Shown: in pieces, positions 6,900 through 15,569 of the stretch | Layout of the letters: each line of letters starts with the position of its first letter | How positions within the stretch are numbered: the stretch's first letter is position 1 | Assembly (NCBI GenBank): GCA_001777055.1 | Contig: MFCX01000032.1 | Coordinates: forward strand, 1 to 41,358 | DNA from: Candidatus Daviesbacteria bacterium RIFCSPHIGHO2_02_FULL_39_12 | GTDB lineage: Bacteria > Patescibacteriota > Microgenomatia > Daviesbacterales > UBA10151 | Direction: 5' to 3' | Length of the DNA: 41,358 nt | Program-made: the position numbers and the translations under genes | Notes under the pieces: model-generated | Told to the model about the DNA's origin: nothing | Databases searched by the model: none | The model's input: only the letters and a program-made list of their open reading frames with translations

Positions 6900-8036
6900 A
6901 TGCAAATACCCCAAACAGTCAGAGTAGAAAAAGATGTGATTGTCAGAATCCATAGAAATTTAAGGGGTAAAGGCAGCTTAAATGTGGCCAAAAATCAACA
7001 GGTGAGCCCTTCTGATATTTTGGGCACTGCCCAACTTTCTTCCGGGTTTAGAATCTTAAACTTGGCCAAGCTTTTACAAGTTGCGCCCCCAAACGTAGAA
7101 AAGTTTCTAAAAAGGGGTCTGGGACAAAGGATTTATAAAGGGGAGTTACTGGCCGGCAAAAGCGGCAGGTTGTTTGGCAGCCAATATATAGTGACTTCTC
7201 CAAGTGATGGTGTGCTGGATTTTTTAAACCCTGCGACAGGGGAATTGAAGCTCACTTTTTTACCCAGGAAAATAGATCTTCCGGCAGGTGTTTACGGGAT
7301 CGTTGAGGAAGCAGATTATGAAAAAGGGTTGGTAGTAATTAGAACTCAGTCAACCTTAATACATGGATTATTCGGCTCCGGGAAACTGCGGGATGGGAAT
7401 TTGCAAATAGTCAGTAAAAGAGATGAGTTTATTTCCAACTTGTCAATATTATCAAAACTAACCGATCAAATAATTGTATTAGGCAGTATAATTTCCAAAG
7501 AAGCCATAGGAGAGGCAATCTCAGCAGAAACTAACGGCATAATTTGCGGCGGAATTGCGGCCGGAGACTATAAAGCGATGGCAGGAGGCAGATTAAGCTT
7601 TCCCCACAAATTGGAAAACGATATCGGGATTTCTGTTGTAGTTTGTGAAGGCTTTGGCGCTGCTGCGATCGGGGAAGATATTTATCAGGTTCTTGTGCAA
7701 CATAACGGCCGGTTTGCTTCCATTAACGGCAACAGGGCAACAATCTACTTACCTTCTTTTGAATCCAGTAGTATAATACGGGTAAAGAATACTAATCTGC
7801 CTTCTTTAGCGGATACGTCCACTGCCGAGGAGGAAAGCATAAGAAGGGTTGAGTTGAAACCGGGTTTGAAAGTGAGGGTAGTTGGCAATTCATTTTTGGG
7901 TGAGCAGGGGAAGGTTTTGGTCATTGATAAAACAGAAACTATTTTGCCTTCCGGCATTAAAGATGTGATGGTAACAATAGCAACCAGCCGACGCAAAATC
8001 CAAATTCCCGTAAACAATCTGGAAGTGATAGAATAA
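6900..8036 (+). CDS. Hypothetical protein with beta-rich domains, possible C-terminal KOW-like segment
   Basis: This 378-residue protein is not firmly recognised. The middle contains a barrel-like pattern (IYKGELLAGKSGRLFGSQYIVTSPSDGVLDFLN) of the sort seen in barrel-sandwich hybrids. Next is a glycine-rich stretch (NGIICGGIAAGDYKAMAGG, about 214-232) typical of a tight turn-rich fold. The last ~55 residues (VELKPGLKVRVVGNSFLGEQGKVLVID) resemble a KOW/SH3-like RNA- or protein-binding module. No catalytic motif, signal peptide or membrane segment is visible. It is coupled to the preceding unknown gene and followed 12 nt later by the CtpA-type protease. Confidence 0.75.
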   Translation: MQIPQTVRVEKDVIVRIHRNLRGKGSLNVAKNQQVSPSDILGTAQLSSGFRILNLAKLLQVAPPNVEKFLKRGLGQRIYKGELLAGKSGRLFGSQYIVTSPSDGVLDFLNPATGELKLTFLPRKIDLPAGVYGIVEEADYEKGLVVIRTQSTLIHGLFGSGKLRDGNLQIVSKRDEFISNLSILSKLTDQIIVLGSIISKEAIGEAISAETNGIICGGIAAGDYKAMAGGRLSFPHKLENDIGISVVVCEGFGAAAIGEDIYQVLVQHNGRFASINGNRATIYLPSFESSSIIRVKNTNLPSLADTSTAEEESIRRVELKPGLKVRVVGNSFLGEQGKVLVIDKTETILPSGIKDVMVTIATSRRKIQIPVNNLEVIE

Positions 8037-8048
8037 TCTATTTAAATT

Positions 8049-9266
8049 ATGAAAATTTTGACAAAAATGGATGTTAAATTAGCGCTTATTGCCATTTTAA
8101 CCTTTCTTTTGGGCTGGCAACTGGGGCATCGTGACATCCAAATAAAATGGGCAAAATTTAATCCGACGGTTTCTGTTGTAAATCGCGATGTGCCTAAAAA
8201 TATTGATATAGACTTTAAATTATTTTGGGATACCTGGGATTTGCTTTCTAAAAACTATATTGATAAGACAGCCCTGAATCCGGAAAAGTTATTTTACGGG
8301 GCAATTTTCGGCATGGTAGCGGCAGTAGGCGATCCTTACACAGTTTTTCTGCCTCCTGATCAGCAAAAATCTTCCCAAGAAGAATTAAGCGGCAGTTTCG
8401 AGGGAGTAGGCATCCAGCTTGGTTTTAATAAAGAGAAAAGATTGGTGGTTATCGCACCGCTTGAGGGAACGCCGGCAAAAGCAGCCGGGATTAAACCCCA
8501 GGATATGATTGTCAAGATAGACGAAAAAGATACCGCCGGGATGAGTTTGCCGGAAGCTGTCAAGCTGATCAGAGGAGACAAACGCACAAAGGTTAATTTA
8601 ACAATCCTCCGGGGTGAAGATACAGAGACAAAATCTTATACTTTAATCCGCGATACAATTATCGTAAAAAGCGTTGAAGCAAGTTTTAAGAACACAAAGA
8701 ACGATAAGAGCGTAGCTGTGATTAAACTGTCCCGCTTCGGTGAGAAGACCAGTGATGAGTGGGCTCAGGCTGTTTCTGAAATAACTGACAAAGGGGTGAA
8801 CGGTATTATTTTGGATATGAGGAACAACCCGGGAGGTTTTTTGGAAGGGGCTGTTTTTATTGCTTCGGAATTTTTAGACGGAGGCGATGTGGTTTTACAG
8901 GAAAATAATCAGGGTCAAAGGACGCCTTTTAAGGTTAACAGGGAGGGGAAATTGACAAAAATCCCCTTGGCGGTTTTAATTAACAAGGGTTCAGCTTCGG
9001 CATCGGAGATTGTGGCGGGAGCTTTGCAGGATCGCAGGCGGGGTACTTTGATCGGGGAAAAATCATTTGGCAAAGGTACTATCCAGGAAGCGCAGGATTT
9101 GTCTGAAGGGACAGGGATTCATATTACCGTGGCCAAATGGCTGACTCCCAACGGCAGGTGGGTTAATGACACTTTAGGTCTTGAGCCGGATGTTACAATA
9201 GAAATGGATAAAAATGATGAAAGTAAGGATTTGCAGTTGGAAAAGGCGCTGGAACTACTGGACTAA
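8049..9266 (+). CDS. S41-family C-terminal processing protease (CtpA type)
   Basis: This 405-residue serine protease of the periplasm or cell surface is anchored by one N-terminal membrane helix (LALIAILTFLLGWQLG, about residues 10-27). A PDZ domain follows (SGSFEGVGIQLGFNKEKRLVVIAPLEGTPAKAAGIKPQDMIVKID). The catalytic Ser/Lys dyad lies in INKGSASASEIVAGALQDRR and GEKSFGKGTIQ. The family trims C-termini of exported or membrane proteins. Its stop codon overlaps the start of the HtrA gene (TAATG), so the two envelope proteases are translationally coupled. Confidence 0.95.
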   Translation: MKILTKMDVKLALIAILTFLLGWQLGHRDIQIKWAKFNPTVSVVNRDVPKNIDIDFKLFWDTWDLLSKNYIDKTALNPEKLFYGAIFGMVAAVGDPYTVFLPPDQQKSSQEELSGSFEGVGIQLGFNKEKRLVVIAPLEGTPAKAAGIKPQDMIVKIDEKDTAGMSLPEAVKLIRGDKRTKVNLTILRGEDTETKSYTLIRDTIIVKSVEASFKNTKNDKSVAVIKLSRFGEKTSDEWAQAVSEITDKGVNGIILDMRNNPGGFLEGAVFIASEFLDGGDVVLQENNQGQRTPFKVNREGKLTKIPLAVLINKGSASASEIVAGALQDRRRGTLIGEKSFGKGTIQEAQDLSEGTGIHITVAKWLTPNGRWVNDTLGLEPDVTIEMDKNDESKDLQLEKALELLD

Positions 9267-10396
9267 TGGATTATTCTAATTTAAAATTACCAAAACCGAA
9301 TATTTCAGGGATACTGCTAGCAATTGCAGCAGGAGTAGTTGTGGCAGTTGGGCTCTACCAGGCTCAAGTTAGAGGTTTGATACCTTCGGCAAATATCAAT
9401 CTGCCAAAAATTCAAAATCAGGAAACCAGGACTATTTTGAAAGAAGAAAACGCCATAGTGGCAGTAGTTGACAAAGTCTCTTCTTCTGTGGTGGCAATTG
9501 GAGTTTCCAGAAGGGTGATAAATCCGTTTGATCCGTTTGCTCTCCCCAGAAAGGAAGATTCAACAATCGGCACAGGGTTTGTGGTATCTGATAACGGGAT
9601 GATTGTCACAAATAAACATGTAGTGTCCGATACTGATGTGAAATATACAGTGGTGACCAAGGACGGGCAAAAATACGAAACACAAAGAATATACCGCGAT
9701 CCGGTATTGGATTTGGCTTTGGTGCAAATTAAGGCTTTGGGTTTAAAGCCGCTGGAACTGGGGGATTCCAGCAAGTTACAGGTTGGGCAGACTGCTATTG
9801 CCATAGGCAATGCCTTGGGCAGGTTTACCAATACCGTGACTACCGGAGTGGTATCCGGTTTGGGCAGAAGGGTGGTGGCAGGCGATCCTTTTTCCGGCGC
9901 TGCAGAGAGTTTGGATAATTTAATACAAACTGATGCGGCTATTAATCCCGGCAATTCAGGCGGGCCTTTGCTTAACAGCGCGGGGCAAGTAATTGGCTTG
10001 AATGTGGCTACCACTGAGGGGGCGCAAAATATCGGTTTTGCCATACCTTCCAATATAATTAAGCCGATTATTGATGAATTTCTTTCTAAAGGGTCAGTCT
10101 CCAGGCCCTTCATGGGAATACAATACAGGTTTATTTCCAAGGATGTGGCTATTTTAAATGAAGTGCCCCAGGGAGCCTATATACAGGATTTAGTAGAGGG
10201 GGGGCCTGCCCAAAAAGCAGGGGTGGAGGCAGGGGATATTATAACTAAAATTAATGGCCAGACAGTTGATTCGGAAAATAAAATATCGGAGATTGTGTCT
10301 AAAAGTAATATCGGTCAAAGATTGGATTTGGATATTTGGCGGGACGGTAAAACCTTAAGTATTCAAGTGATATTAAGTGATTTGCCTTCAGAATAG
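9266..10396 (+). CDS. HtrA/DegP-type serine protease with one PDZ domain
   Basis: This 376-residue protein has a single N-terminal membrane anchor (SGILLAIAAGVVVAVGLY, about 14-31). The trypsin-like catalytic triad is H118 (VTNKHVVSD), D149 (DPVLDLALVQ) and S231 (NPGNSGGPLL). A C-terminal PDZ domain (about 275-370) contains GAYIQDLVEGGPAQKAGVEAGD. HtrA proteins degrade or refold damaged envelope proteins. With the preceding CtpA-type gene it forms a quality-control pair outside the membrane. It ends convergently with prmC, 5 nt apart. Confidence 0.96.
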   Translation: MDYSNLKLPKPNISGILLAIAAGVVVAVGLYQAQVRGLIPSANINLPKIQNQETRTILKEENAIVAVVDKVSSSVVAIGVSRRVINPFDPFALPRKEDSTIGTGFVVSDNGMIVTNKHVVSDTDVKYTVVTKDGQKYETQRIYRDPVLDLALVQIKALGLKPLELGDSSKLQVGQTAIAIGNALGRFTNTVTTGVVSGLGRRVVAGDPFSGAAESLDNLIQTDAAINPGNSGGPLLNSAGQVIGLNVATTEGAQNIGFAIPSNIIKPIIDEFLSKGSVSRPFMGIQYRFISKDVAILNEVPQGAYIQDLVEGGPAQKAGVEAGDIITKINGQTVDSENKISEIVSKSNIGQRLDLDIWRDGKTLSIQVILSDLPSE

Positions 10397-10401
10397 TATT
10401 T

Positions 10402-11229
10402 TCAGAATAGTATTTTTAAAATCCTTTGCTTTTTGGCAAGATCAGTTTTAACTTCTACTTGAGCATCGGGGAAATATTTTAGAGCTTCGTTTATAGCCAA
10501 TTCTCCGTGAGTATAGTCAATTTCACCAACCAATAGCTTTAGGCTCAAAAGGGGACGCCTTGCAAGGCTAGAAATTTGCTTGAGGAGTTTACGGTAGAGT
10601 TCAAAGCCATCTTCGCCGCCATCTAAGGCAACACGGGGCTCAAAGTCTTTGACAGAAGATTCTAAATAAGGAATTCTAGAGGAGGGAATATAAGGTAAAT
10701 TAGTAACAATAATTATCTCCTCCTCGTTATTGCGAGCGAACCGAGTCTGACTCGGGAGCGTGGCCCGCTTCGCCCGTCTTTGACGAGGCTTCGTCTGCGA
10801 AGCGAGGCGAGCAATCTTGTTTGGATTTGTTTCTGAGCTAGATTGCTTCACTTCGTTCGCAATGACGGATAAAAGATCACTTTGGAGGAATTGGATTTGG
10901 TTCTCTACTCCATGAAGTTTGGCATTTTGTTTGGCAATTTTTAAAGCTTTTGGGGAAATATCTGTGGCAATTATCCTTAGGCGTGGAGCTAGTAAACCCC
11001 TGGGGTTAGTAATAAGGTTTTTGGCTATGGAGATAGCGATGTTGCCGGAGCCGGTGCCGAGATCAATCAGGGTATAGGGTATAGGGTATAGGGTATAGAA
11101 TTTTAACACCTCATCTACTAAAAGCTCTGTTTCCGGGCGGGGGATTAAGACATCAGGGGTGACTTTAAACTTTAGTTTATAGAATTCTATCCAGCCTTTA
11201 ATGTATTGAGAGGGCTTGGATGATGTCAT
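10402..11229 (-). CDS. prmC: Release-factor glutamine methyltransferase, short form with inserted repeat
   Basis: PrmC N5-methylates the glutamine of the GGQ motif in release factors, and prfA lies directly upstream with a 32-nt overlap. Visible motifs are VLIPRPETELLVDEVL, the SAM-binding IDLGTGSGNIAISIAK, and the catalytic motif as NLPY (TNLPYIPSS) rather than the usual NPPY. At the start, nearly all of the N-terminal helical domain of other PrmC proteins is missing. Residues ~121-167 (VIANEVKQS...TRFARNNEEE) are an in-frame palindromic repeat inserted just before the NLPY loop. A tandem GGGTATA repeat encodes FYTLYPIPYTL just before the SAM loop. Confidence 0.9.
   Translation of the reverse strand: MTSSKPSQYIKGWIEFYKLKFKVTPDVLIPRPETELLVDEVLKFYTLYPIPYTLIDLGTGSGNIAISIAKNLITNPRGLLAPRLRIIATDISPKALKIAKQNAKLHGVENQIQFLQSDLLSVIANEVKQSSSETNPNKIARLASQTKPRQRRAKRATLPSQTRFARNNEEEIIIVTNLPYIPSSRIPYLESSVKDFEPRVALDGGEDGFELYRKLLKQISSLARRPLLSLKLLVGEIDYTHGELAINEALKYFPDAQVEVKTDLAKKQRILKILF
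10727..10867 (-). repeat. In-frame palindromic element inside prmC
   Basis: The outer arms GTTATTGCGAGCGAA (10728-10742) and TTCGTTCGCAATGAC (10851-10865) are inverted copies with 13 of 15 matches. The inner arms carry GCAATCT/AGATTGC. The interior is GC-rich and itself partly palindromic. On the minus strand it encodes VIANEVKQS, the well-known translation of this CATTGCGAACGAAG-type bacterial repeat. The frame is preserved. Confidence 0.75.
11070..11098. repeat. GGGTATA tandem repeat (4 units) inside prmC
   Basis: Four consecutive 7-bp GGGTATA units. Seven is not a multiple of three, so gain or loss of one unit would shift the prmC frame. This makes it a possible phase-variation or decay site. 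Confidence 0.6.
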
Positions 11230-12130
11230 CTAAATCTCCTTCTAAAATCCTATCCAGATTATGCCAGGATTTGCCAATTCGGTGATCCGTTACCCTGTTT
11301 TGAGGAAAATTGTATGTTCTGATTTTTTCTGATCTTTCACCGGTTCCAACCTGTAAAGCTCTTTGTGCTTCTATGTTACCAACCTTTTTTTGCTGTTCAA
11401 TCTCCCAAAGTTTGGCTCGAAGCAAAGCAAAGGCATTTTCCCTGTTTTGCAGTTGGGATCTTTCTGTCTGGCAGGTAACTACAATTCCTGTTGGAATATG
11501 CTTTAATCTGACAGCTGTTGAGACTTTATTAACGTTTTGTCCTCCTGCCCCGCCTGATCTGAAGGCCTCAAATTCTATTTCAGCAGGATTAATGCTGATT
11601 TGGGTTTCTGTTACCTGAGGAAGTACGACTACAGTGGCGGTTGAAGTATGAATCCTGCCTGAGGATTCAGTAACCGGGACTCTTTGCACTCTATGCACAC
11701 CTGATTCAGCCTTGAAAGACGGGTAGGCATTATTACCCTTTATCTTAATAATTACTTCTTTGATTTGGCCTAATTTACCCTCTGATCTGTCTAATTCCTC
11801 TACAGCCCATTTTTTACTTTCGGCATATTTGGCATACATCTTTAGTAAATCCCCCGCAAAAAGACCGGCTTCGTCCCCGCCAGCTGCAGAACGGATTTCC
11901 AAAATAGCGATGCTAGGATTGACTCCATCTTGGTCCACCTCGAAGGTGCCAACGTAATCCACCTTCGAGGTGTCTCCCGTCGCTGATTGCTCAAGCTCCT
12001 GCTTCTGTTTTTCCAGTTCTGCAATTTCTTCAGCTGCCAGTTGCGCCATTTCCGGATCTTCCAGTAAGGGTTTTATTTCCTTGATTCTGGTGTTAATTTC
12101 ATCAATTTGTTGTTGTAAATAGTCGTTCAT
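11198..12130 (-). CDS. prfA: Peptide chain release factor 1
   Basis: This 310-residue class I release factor has the GGQ catalytic motif in RSGGAGGQNVNKVSTAVRL. The codon-recognition tripeptide is P-V-T (RVPVTESSGRIHTSTATV), which marks RF1 (UAA/UAG) and not RF2 (S-P-F). The N-terminal helical domain is shorter than in the usual ~355-residue protein, beginning with a ~45-residue coiled coil. It overlaps prmC, whose product modifies it. Confidence 0.95.
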   Translation of the reverse strand: MNDYLQQQIDEINTRIKEIKPLLEDPEMAQLAAEEIAELEKQKQELEQSATGDTSKVDYVGTFEVDQDGVNPSIAILEIRSAAGGDEAGLFAGDLLKMYAKYAESKKWAVEELDRSEGKLGQIKEVIIKIKGNNAYPSFKAESGVHRVQRVPVTESSGRIHTSTATVVVLPQVTETQISINPAEIEFEAFRSGGAGGQNVNKVSTAVRLKHIPTGIVVTCQTERSQLQNRENAFALLRAKLWEIEQQKKVGNIEAQRALQVGTGERSEKIRTYNFPQNRVTDHRIGKSWHNLDRILEGDLDDIIQALSIH

Positions 12131-12136
12131 AGCTAG

Positions 12137-12165
12137 AGATCCTTCGGCTTCGCCTCAGGATGACA
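12137..12165. repeat. Dispersed palindromic repeat between prfA and rpmE
   Basis: AGATCCTTCGGCTTCGCCTC followed by AGGATGACA is the common TCATCCTGAG...GGATCT-type bacterial repeat, with complementary ATCCT/AGGAT arms. It occupies almost the whole 42-nt spacer. Confidence 0.6.
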
Positions 12166-12172
12166 TGTGTAT

Positions 12173-12499
12173 CTAAGAAGGGATTTGTTTGCGGGTCTGC
12201 ATGAGTAAGTCTTTCAAAGAAGGTCTCTCAGTTTTCTTTTGTGTTACTTTGGATTTTCTAGCTTCCAAAATGCTTCTTCTTTCCTCTTGTTTGGCCTTTG
12301 AAGTCTCCATCTTTTTAACGAATCTGTCCACCTGACCTAAAGTATCAACAAATTTTTGCGCTCCGGTATAAAAAGGATGGCAGTTTGAGCAAAGTTCCAC
12401 TCTAATTGCCGGCACTGTTGAGCCGGTAGTGAAAGAGTTGCCGCAGGCACAGGTTACTTTGGCCTCCGGATACCAAGTTGGATGAATATTTGCTTTCAT
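12173..12499 (-). CDS. rpmE: 50S ribosomal protein L31 (zinc-binding form)
   Basis: The first ~60 residues of 108 are L31: MKANIHPTWYPEAKVTCACGNSF, then ELCSNCHPFYTGAQKFVDTLGQVDRFVKK. The CxC and CxxC cysteines mark the zinc-containing (C+) form. The C-terminal ~45 residues are a Lys/Arg-rich extension not found in typical 70-residue L31. A TACTAT/TATACT -10 box 7-10 nt upstream suggests its own leaderless promoter. Confidence 0.94.
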   Translation of the reverse strand: MKANIHPTWYPEAKVTCACGNSFTTGSTVPAIRVELCSNCHPFYTGAQKFVDTLGQVDRFVKKMETSKAKQEERRSILEARKSKVTQKKTERPSLKDLLMQTRKQIPS

Positions 12500-12506
12500 G
12501 TAAAGG

Positions 12507-12514
12507 ATAGTATA
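12507..12514 (-). promoter_or_regulatory. -10 region of rpmE
   Basis: On the minus strand, overlapping TATACT and TACTAT lie 7-10 nt before the ATG, the same close spacing as at ychF and rpsF. Confidence 0.5.
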
Positions 12515-12542
12515 GCAAAATTAAGTTCAAAATTCAAACACT

Positions 12543-13478
12543 TTACACCCTATGAGCCTTGTGGCGGTGGTGGATTTGCTTGGCTAAAGTGCCAATGTAT
12601 AGTCCTACGACTATGAATACAGCTCCGATAGTAAAGGAGGTGGATATTTGTTCTTCTAAAATGGCGATAGCAAGGAAGGTAGCTATGAAGGGTTCTATGT
12701 ACTGGAATAAATCTGCAGCTATAATGCCTACTTTGGACAGGCCCCATTCGAACAGGAAGTAGGCAGAGATAGAGGAGAGTAAGGTGATATAAGAAAGGCC
12801 TAATAAACCTAAGACTGTAACCTTCGAAGGCCAACCTGGATCTTCAAGATATTCCAAAGCAGCTGGTATAAACATTACCATTGTTGAAACCATAAAAGCA
12901 ATAGCAGTGATAATCAAGGTTGGATATTTATGAGAGATTTGCTTGGAAATGGTAGCTCCGATTACCCAGGAAAGTGAGGCTAAAACTATTAGAGTATTAC
13001 CGGTTAAGGTTTCCGGAGAAAAATTGCCGGATAAAATTTGCGGCAGACCAATAATTATCATTGCTCCGGCCAAACTTAATGTAATTCCCACCAGATTAAT
13101 TACCAGGATTTTTTCCTTTAAAAACCACCAGCCGGAAAGGACGGAAAAAACAGGAATGACCAATGTTAGCAGTGAGGCATTAATGGCAGTGGTTTTCTGA
13201 ATACCTTCAAAGAAAAAGGCAATATTTAAAGAGGTAATAAAGACGCCTATCGCCACAAGCTTTGGTAAATCTTTTTTGTCAATTTTAACTTTCTTGGTTT
13301 GGGATAAGAAAAATGGGGCTAAAAAAAGAGAGGCTAAGGCAAATCTTAAAAAAGCCAAACTCATAGGAGGGAATTCCTGTAAAGTTACCTTAGCCACCAC
13401 AAAATTTGCTCCCCAGATAATGTGAGCAAGAATTAGGGCTAAATAGGGTAATGGAGTTTTTAGAATCTGTGAAGACAT
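12543..13478 (-). CDS. DMT-superfamily transporter (EamA family)
   Basis: This 311-residue integral membrane protein has about ten hydrophobic helices in two repeated EamA halves. The first begins LALILAHIIWGANFVVAKVTL with the typical W-G-x-N-F motif. The second begins at about residue 165 (VLASLSWVIGATISKQISHKY). Family members move small metabolites such as amino acids or nucleosides; the substrate cannot be read from sequence. It ends with a basic RHKAH tail in the cytoplasm. It stands alone between rpmE and hisS. Confidence 0.9.
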   Translation of the reverse strand: MSSQILKTPLPYLALILAHIIWGANFVVAKVTLQEFPPMSLAFLRFALASLFLAPFFLSQTKKVKIDKKDLPKLVAIGVFITSLNIAFFFEGIQKTTAINASLLTLVIPVFSVLSGWWFLKEKILVINLVGITLSLAGAMIIIGLPQILSGNFSPETLTGNTLIVLASLSWVIGATISKQISHKYPTLIITAIAFMVSTMVMFIPAALEYLEDPGWPSKVTVLGLLGLSYITLLSSISAYFLFEWGLSKVGIIAADLFQYIEPFIATFLAIAILEEQISTSFTIGAVFIVVGLYIGTLAKQIHHRHKAHRV

Positions 13479-13513
13479 TAGTAAGTATAGTGTAGCATGA
13501 TACTTTATACTAT

Positions 13514-14707
13514 TTACGATGTCAGTTTAGAGATTGCTTCGTCAATTGAAAGTACCTCTTGAGTCTTATTTGTAAGATTTTTCAAGGTGACTACATTTTT
13601 GGCTGCTTCCTCAGGTCCTATGATTATTACATAGGGAATTCCTTTTTGATCGGCATATTTAAGTTGTTTTTCTAACTTTGTATTGGGATCAAGCCAACTT
13701 TCTGTATTTATATTGGCTTGTCTAAGGGAAGTTAGGGTGGTTAGGGAGGTTGGGAAAAGATCGGGAGAAAATACTGTCACCAAAACTTTGGTGGTAGTTA
13801 AATCTTTGGGGAATAAGTTTTGCCCATCCATTGCTTCAATGAGGCGGTCAAAGCCAAAAGCAAAACCAACAGCCGGAATTTGTTTACCGGCAAACATGCC
13901 AATTAAGTTATCGAACCTGCCGCCGCCACAAACTGACCCGGCCTCATAACCCTCAATTTCTGCCTCAAAGATTAATCCTGTGTAATAGTCTAAGCCTCTA
14001 GCTAATGTTGAATCAAACACAACCCGACAGTCGTTAACTATTTTTGTAATCTGTTTAAGTTTCTCTGTTAGGCTTTTATTTAATATCTCATTTAGTGATG
14101 AGGCAGGAAGACCTTTCTTTTTTAGCTCCTCCAATACTGCCTCTTTGCCAATCTTTTTTAACTTGTCGATAGTTACTATGGCAGATGGGTTAATTTCAGT
14201 AAAATTATTTCTGTCATTGATTAACACTTTAAATTTGTTAAAGCCTAAACTCTCTAAAGATTTAATAACTACCTGAATAATTTCCGCATCAGCCAGGGAA
14301 GAGCTTAAGCCGACTGTGTCTATATCACATTGTAAAAATTCCCGGAAACGCCCTTTTTGAGGGTTTTCAGCCCGCCAGACTGGTTGAATCTGATATCTTT
14401 TAAAAGGGATGGGGAGTTGGTTTTGGTACTGGGCTACAACTCTTGATAAGGGTACAGTTTGATCATACCTTAAGGCTACTTTTCTACCACCGTTATCAGT
14501 AAACCTATACATTAATTTATCGCCCTCTTCCCCATATTTACCGAGTAATACTTCCTCATACTCCAAAGCAGGAGTTTCCAAGGGCTCAAAGCCAAAGGAT
14601 TCAAAAACTGCTTTGAGCTTATTTATGGCATACTGACGTTTTCGCTGTTGGGCCGGCAAAAAATCCCTAAACCCCTTTAATGTCTGCGCTTTAATGTTTT
14701 TGTCCAT
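13514..14707 (-). CDS. hisS: Histidyl-tRNA synthetase
   Basis: This 397-residue class II synthetase shows motif 1 near GFRDFLPAQQRKRQYAINKL, motif 2 in RYQIQPVWRAENPQKGRFREFLQCDIDTVG, the histidine-binding ARGLDYYTGLIFEAE, and motif 3 in VGFAFGFDRLIEAM. The C-terminal anticodon-binding domain contains TKVLVTVFSPD and YADQKGIPYVIIIGPEE. The insertion domain is short. Upstream there is a TATGAT -10 box and an AAGGAG Shine-Dalgarno 8 nt before the ATG, one of the few clear ribosome binding sites here. Confidence 0.96.
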   Translation of the reverse strand: MDKNIKAQTLKGFRDFLPAQQRKRQYAINKLKAVFESFGFEPLETPALEYEEVLLGKYGEEGDKLMYRFTDNGGRKVALRYDQTVPLSRVVAQYQNQLPIPFKRYQIQPVWRAENPQKGRFREFLQCDIDTVGLSSSLADAEIIQVVIKSLESLGFNKFKVLINDRNNFTEINPSAIVTIDKLKKIGKEAVLEELKKKGLPASSLNEILNKSLTEKLKQITKIVNDCRVVFDSTLARGLDYYTGLIFEAEIEGYEAGSVCGGGRFDNLIGMFAGKQIPAVGFAFGFDRLIEAMDGQNLFPKDLTTTKVLVTVFSPDLFPTSLTTLTSLRQANINTESWLDPNTKLEKQLKYADQKGIPYVIIIGPEEAAKNVVTLKNLTNKTQEVLSIDEAISKLTS

Positions 14708-14749
14708 TTTTTTTACTCCTTTATCATAGCATGAGCAGGTTACTAAATT

Positions 14750-15022
14750 TTAAGATATTGCATAAGGTGGGTTTGATAGTTGCCACTCTTGCCCATAAAT
14801 TACCCTCATCATTCTATTTACTTCAGGATCATCTAGGTTTGGATAAACCTTCTCCACTGTTTCTAAAACCGCATCCCTAGCTCCTTTCTCAAGCAATTTG
14901 CCTACCCATTGATCTACTTTAGTCTTGGAAATAAGAACTTTTGCAGCACCCCTGGCAATAGTTAGATCTGCCAGACTGATAGGTTCCGAATAGGGGATAT
15001 CATCTCTAACGCCTAATTTCAA
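14750..15022 (-). CDS. Small hypothetical protein
   Basis: This 90-residue acidic/helical protein is not recognised. It is soluble, with an ALVSKT-type amphipathic middle (GAAKVLISKTKVDQWVGKLLEKGARDAVLETVEKV). The C-terminal NRMMRVIYGQEWQLSNPPYAIS lacks any known motif. It lies upstream of hisS on the same strand with a 42-nt gap. The sequence looks protein-like (varied composition, no bias from another frame), so it is probably real. Confidence 0.55.
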   Translation of the reverse strand: MKLGVRDDIPYSEPISLADLTIARGAAKVLISKTKVDQWVGKLLEKGARDAVLETVEKVYPNLDDPEVNRMMRVIYGQEWQLSNPPYAIS

Positions 15023-15259
15023 CCTACAAAAACTAAACCCAAGCTCCTTGACGAGGATTAGTGGCGACTTTGGTTTTCCAACATCGTCTGTTAAATTTTA
15101 CAGTTTAACTTCTGGTCCGCATTTTGGCGGACAGCTTGTGAATCGTGACTTCACTCAAACGCTTTTGAAATATTTAATTGTAATAATAGTATATCACAAA
15201 AAATTTGTTTGTCAAATTGCTATGGGGTAATCAGGTGTTGCACTTCGTTTACGAATTAG
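15023..15259. other. Non-coding stretch with two hairpins
   Basis: No gene could be supported here. Two small perfect hairpins are present: GTTAAA/TTTAAC at about 15090-15109 and GTCCGC/GCGGAC at 15115-15132. Neither is followed by a clear T-run. The rest is AT-rich. Confidence 0.4.
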
Positions 15260-15568
15260 ACTGATGATTTAATAGAGGTAATTACAGAACACGCGCAAGG
15301 TGATCAAGACAGTTTTGAGGAGGCATTTAACTCCAGAAGCTGGACAAAAAGAGTGCAGGAGATATTCAGTTGTGCTTCGATAAGGAACTATGACATTGAT
15401 CCTGATTCTTTAGAATTGACTGGTTTAGCGTTACTTTCTTTCTTAAGAGTGCAATTTGATAGGGATACCAATCATAGATTTCTGGTTGTTTTTGGGTTTG
15501 CCAATGATTTGGGTGAGGAAAGCAGAAGTTGCTACGCATGGCAGGAGGCGGGAAAAACCAAGAGTTAA
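15260..15568 (+). CDS. Hypothetical ORF without a clear start codon (possible remnant)
   Basis: The frame is open from a stop at 15257 to the TAA at 15566-15568 and reads as a natural, acidic, soluble protein (EVITEHAQGDQDSFEEAF..., LELTGLALLSFLRVQFDRD, FGFANDLGEESRSCYAWQEAG). It contains no ATG. The only common start is GTG at 15353, which would leave 71 residues and cut into protein-like sequence. Either a rare start such as ATT/ATA is used or the 5' end has been lost. It ends 1 nt before a convergent gene, the tight packing expected of a real gene. Confidence 0.4.
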   Translation, partial: TDDLIEVITEHAQGDQDSFEEAFNSRSWTKRVQEIFSCASIRNYDIDPDSLELTGLALLSFLRVQFDRDTNHRFLVVFGFANDLGEESRSCYAWQEAGKTKS

Positions 15569-15569
15569 A

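Noticed and set aside
9418..10140. 240-codon minus-strand open frame opposite the HtrA gene
   Set aside because: It is an antisense shadow of a clear protease gene, with no promoter and a composition set by the sense codons.
15048..15230. Small plus-strand frame and hairpins considered as an RNA gene
   Set aside because: The hairpins do not form a tRNA or other known RNA, and the frame has no protein-like features.
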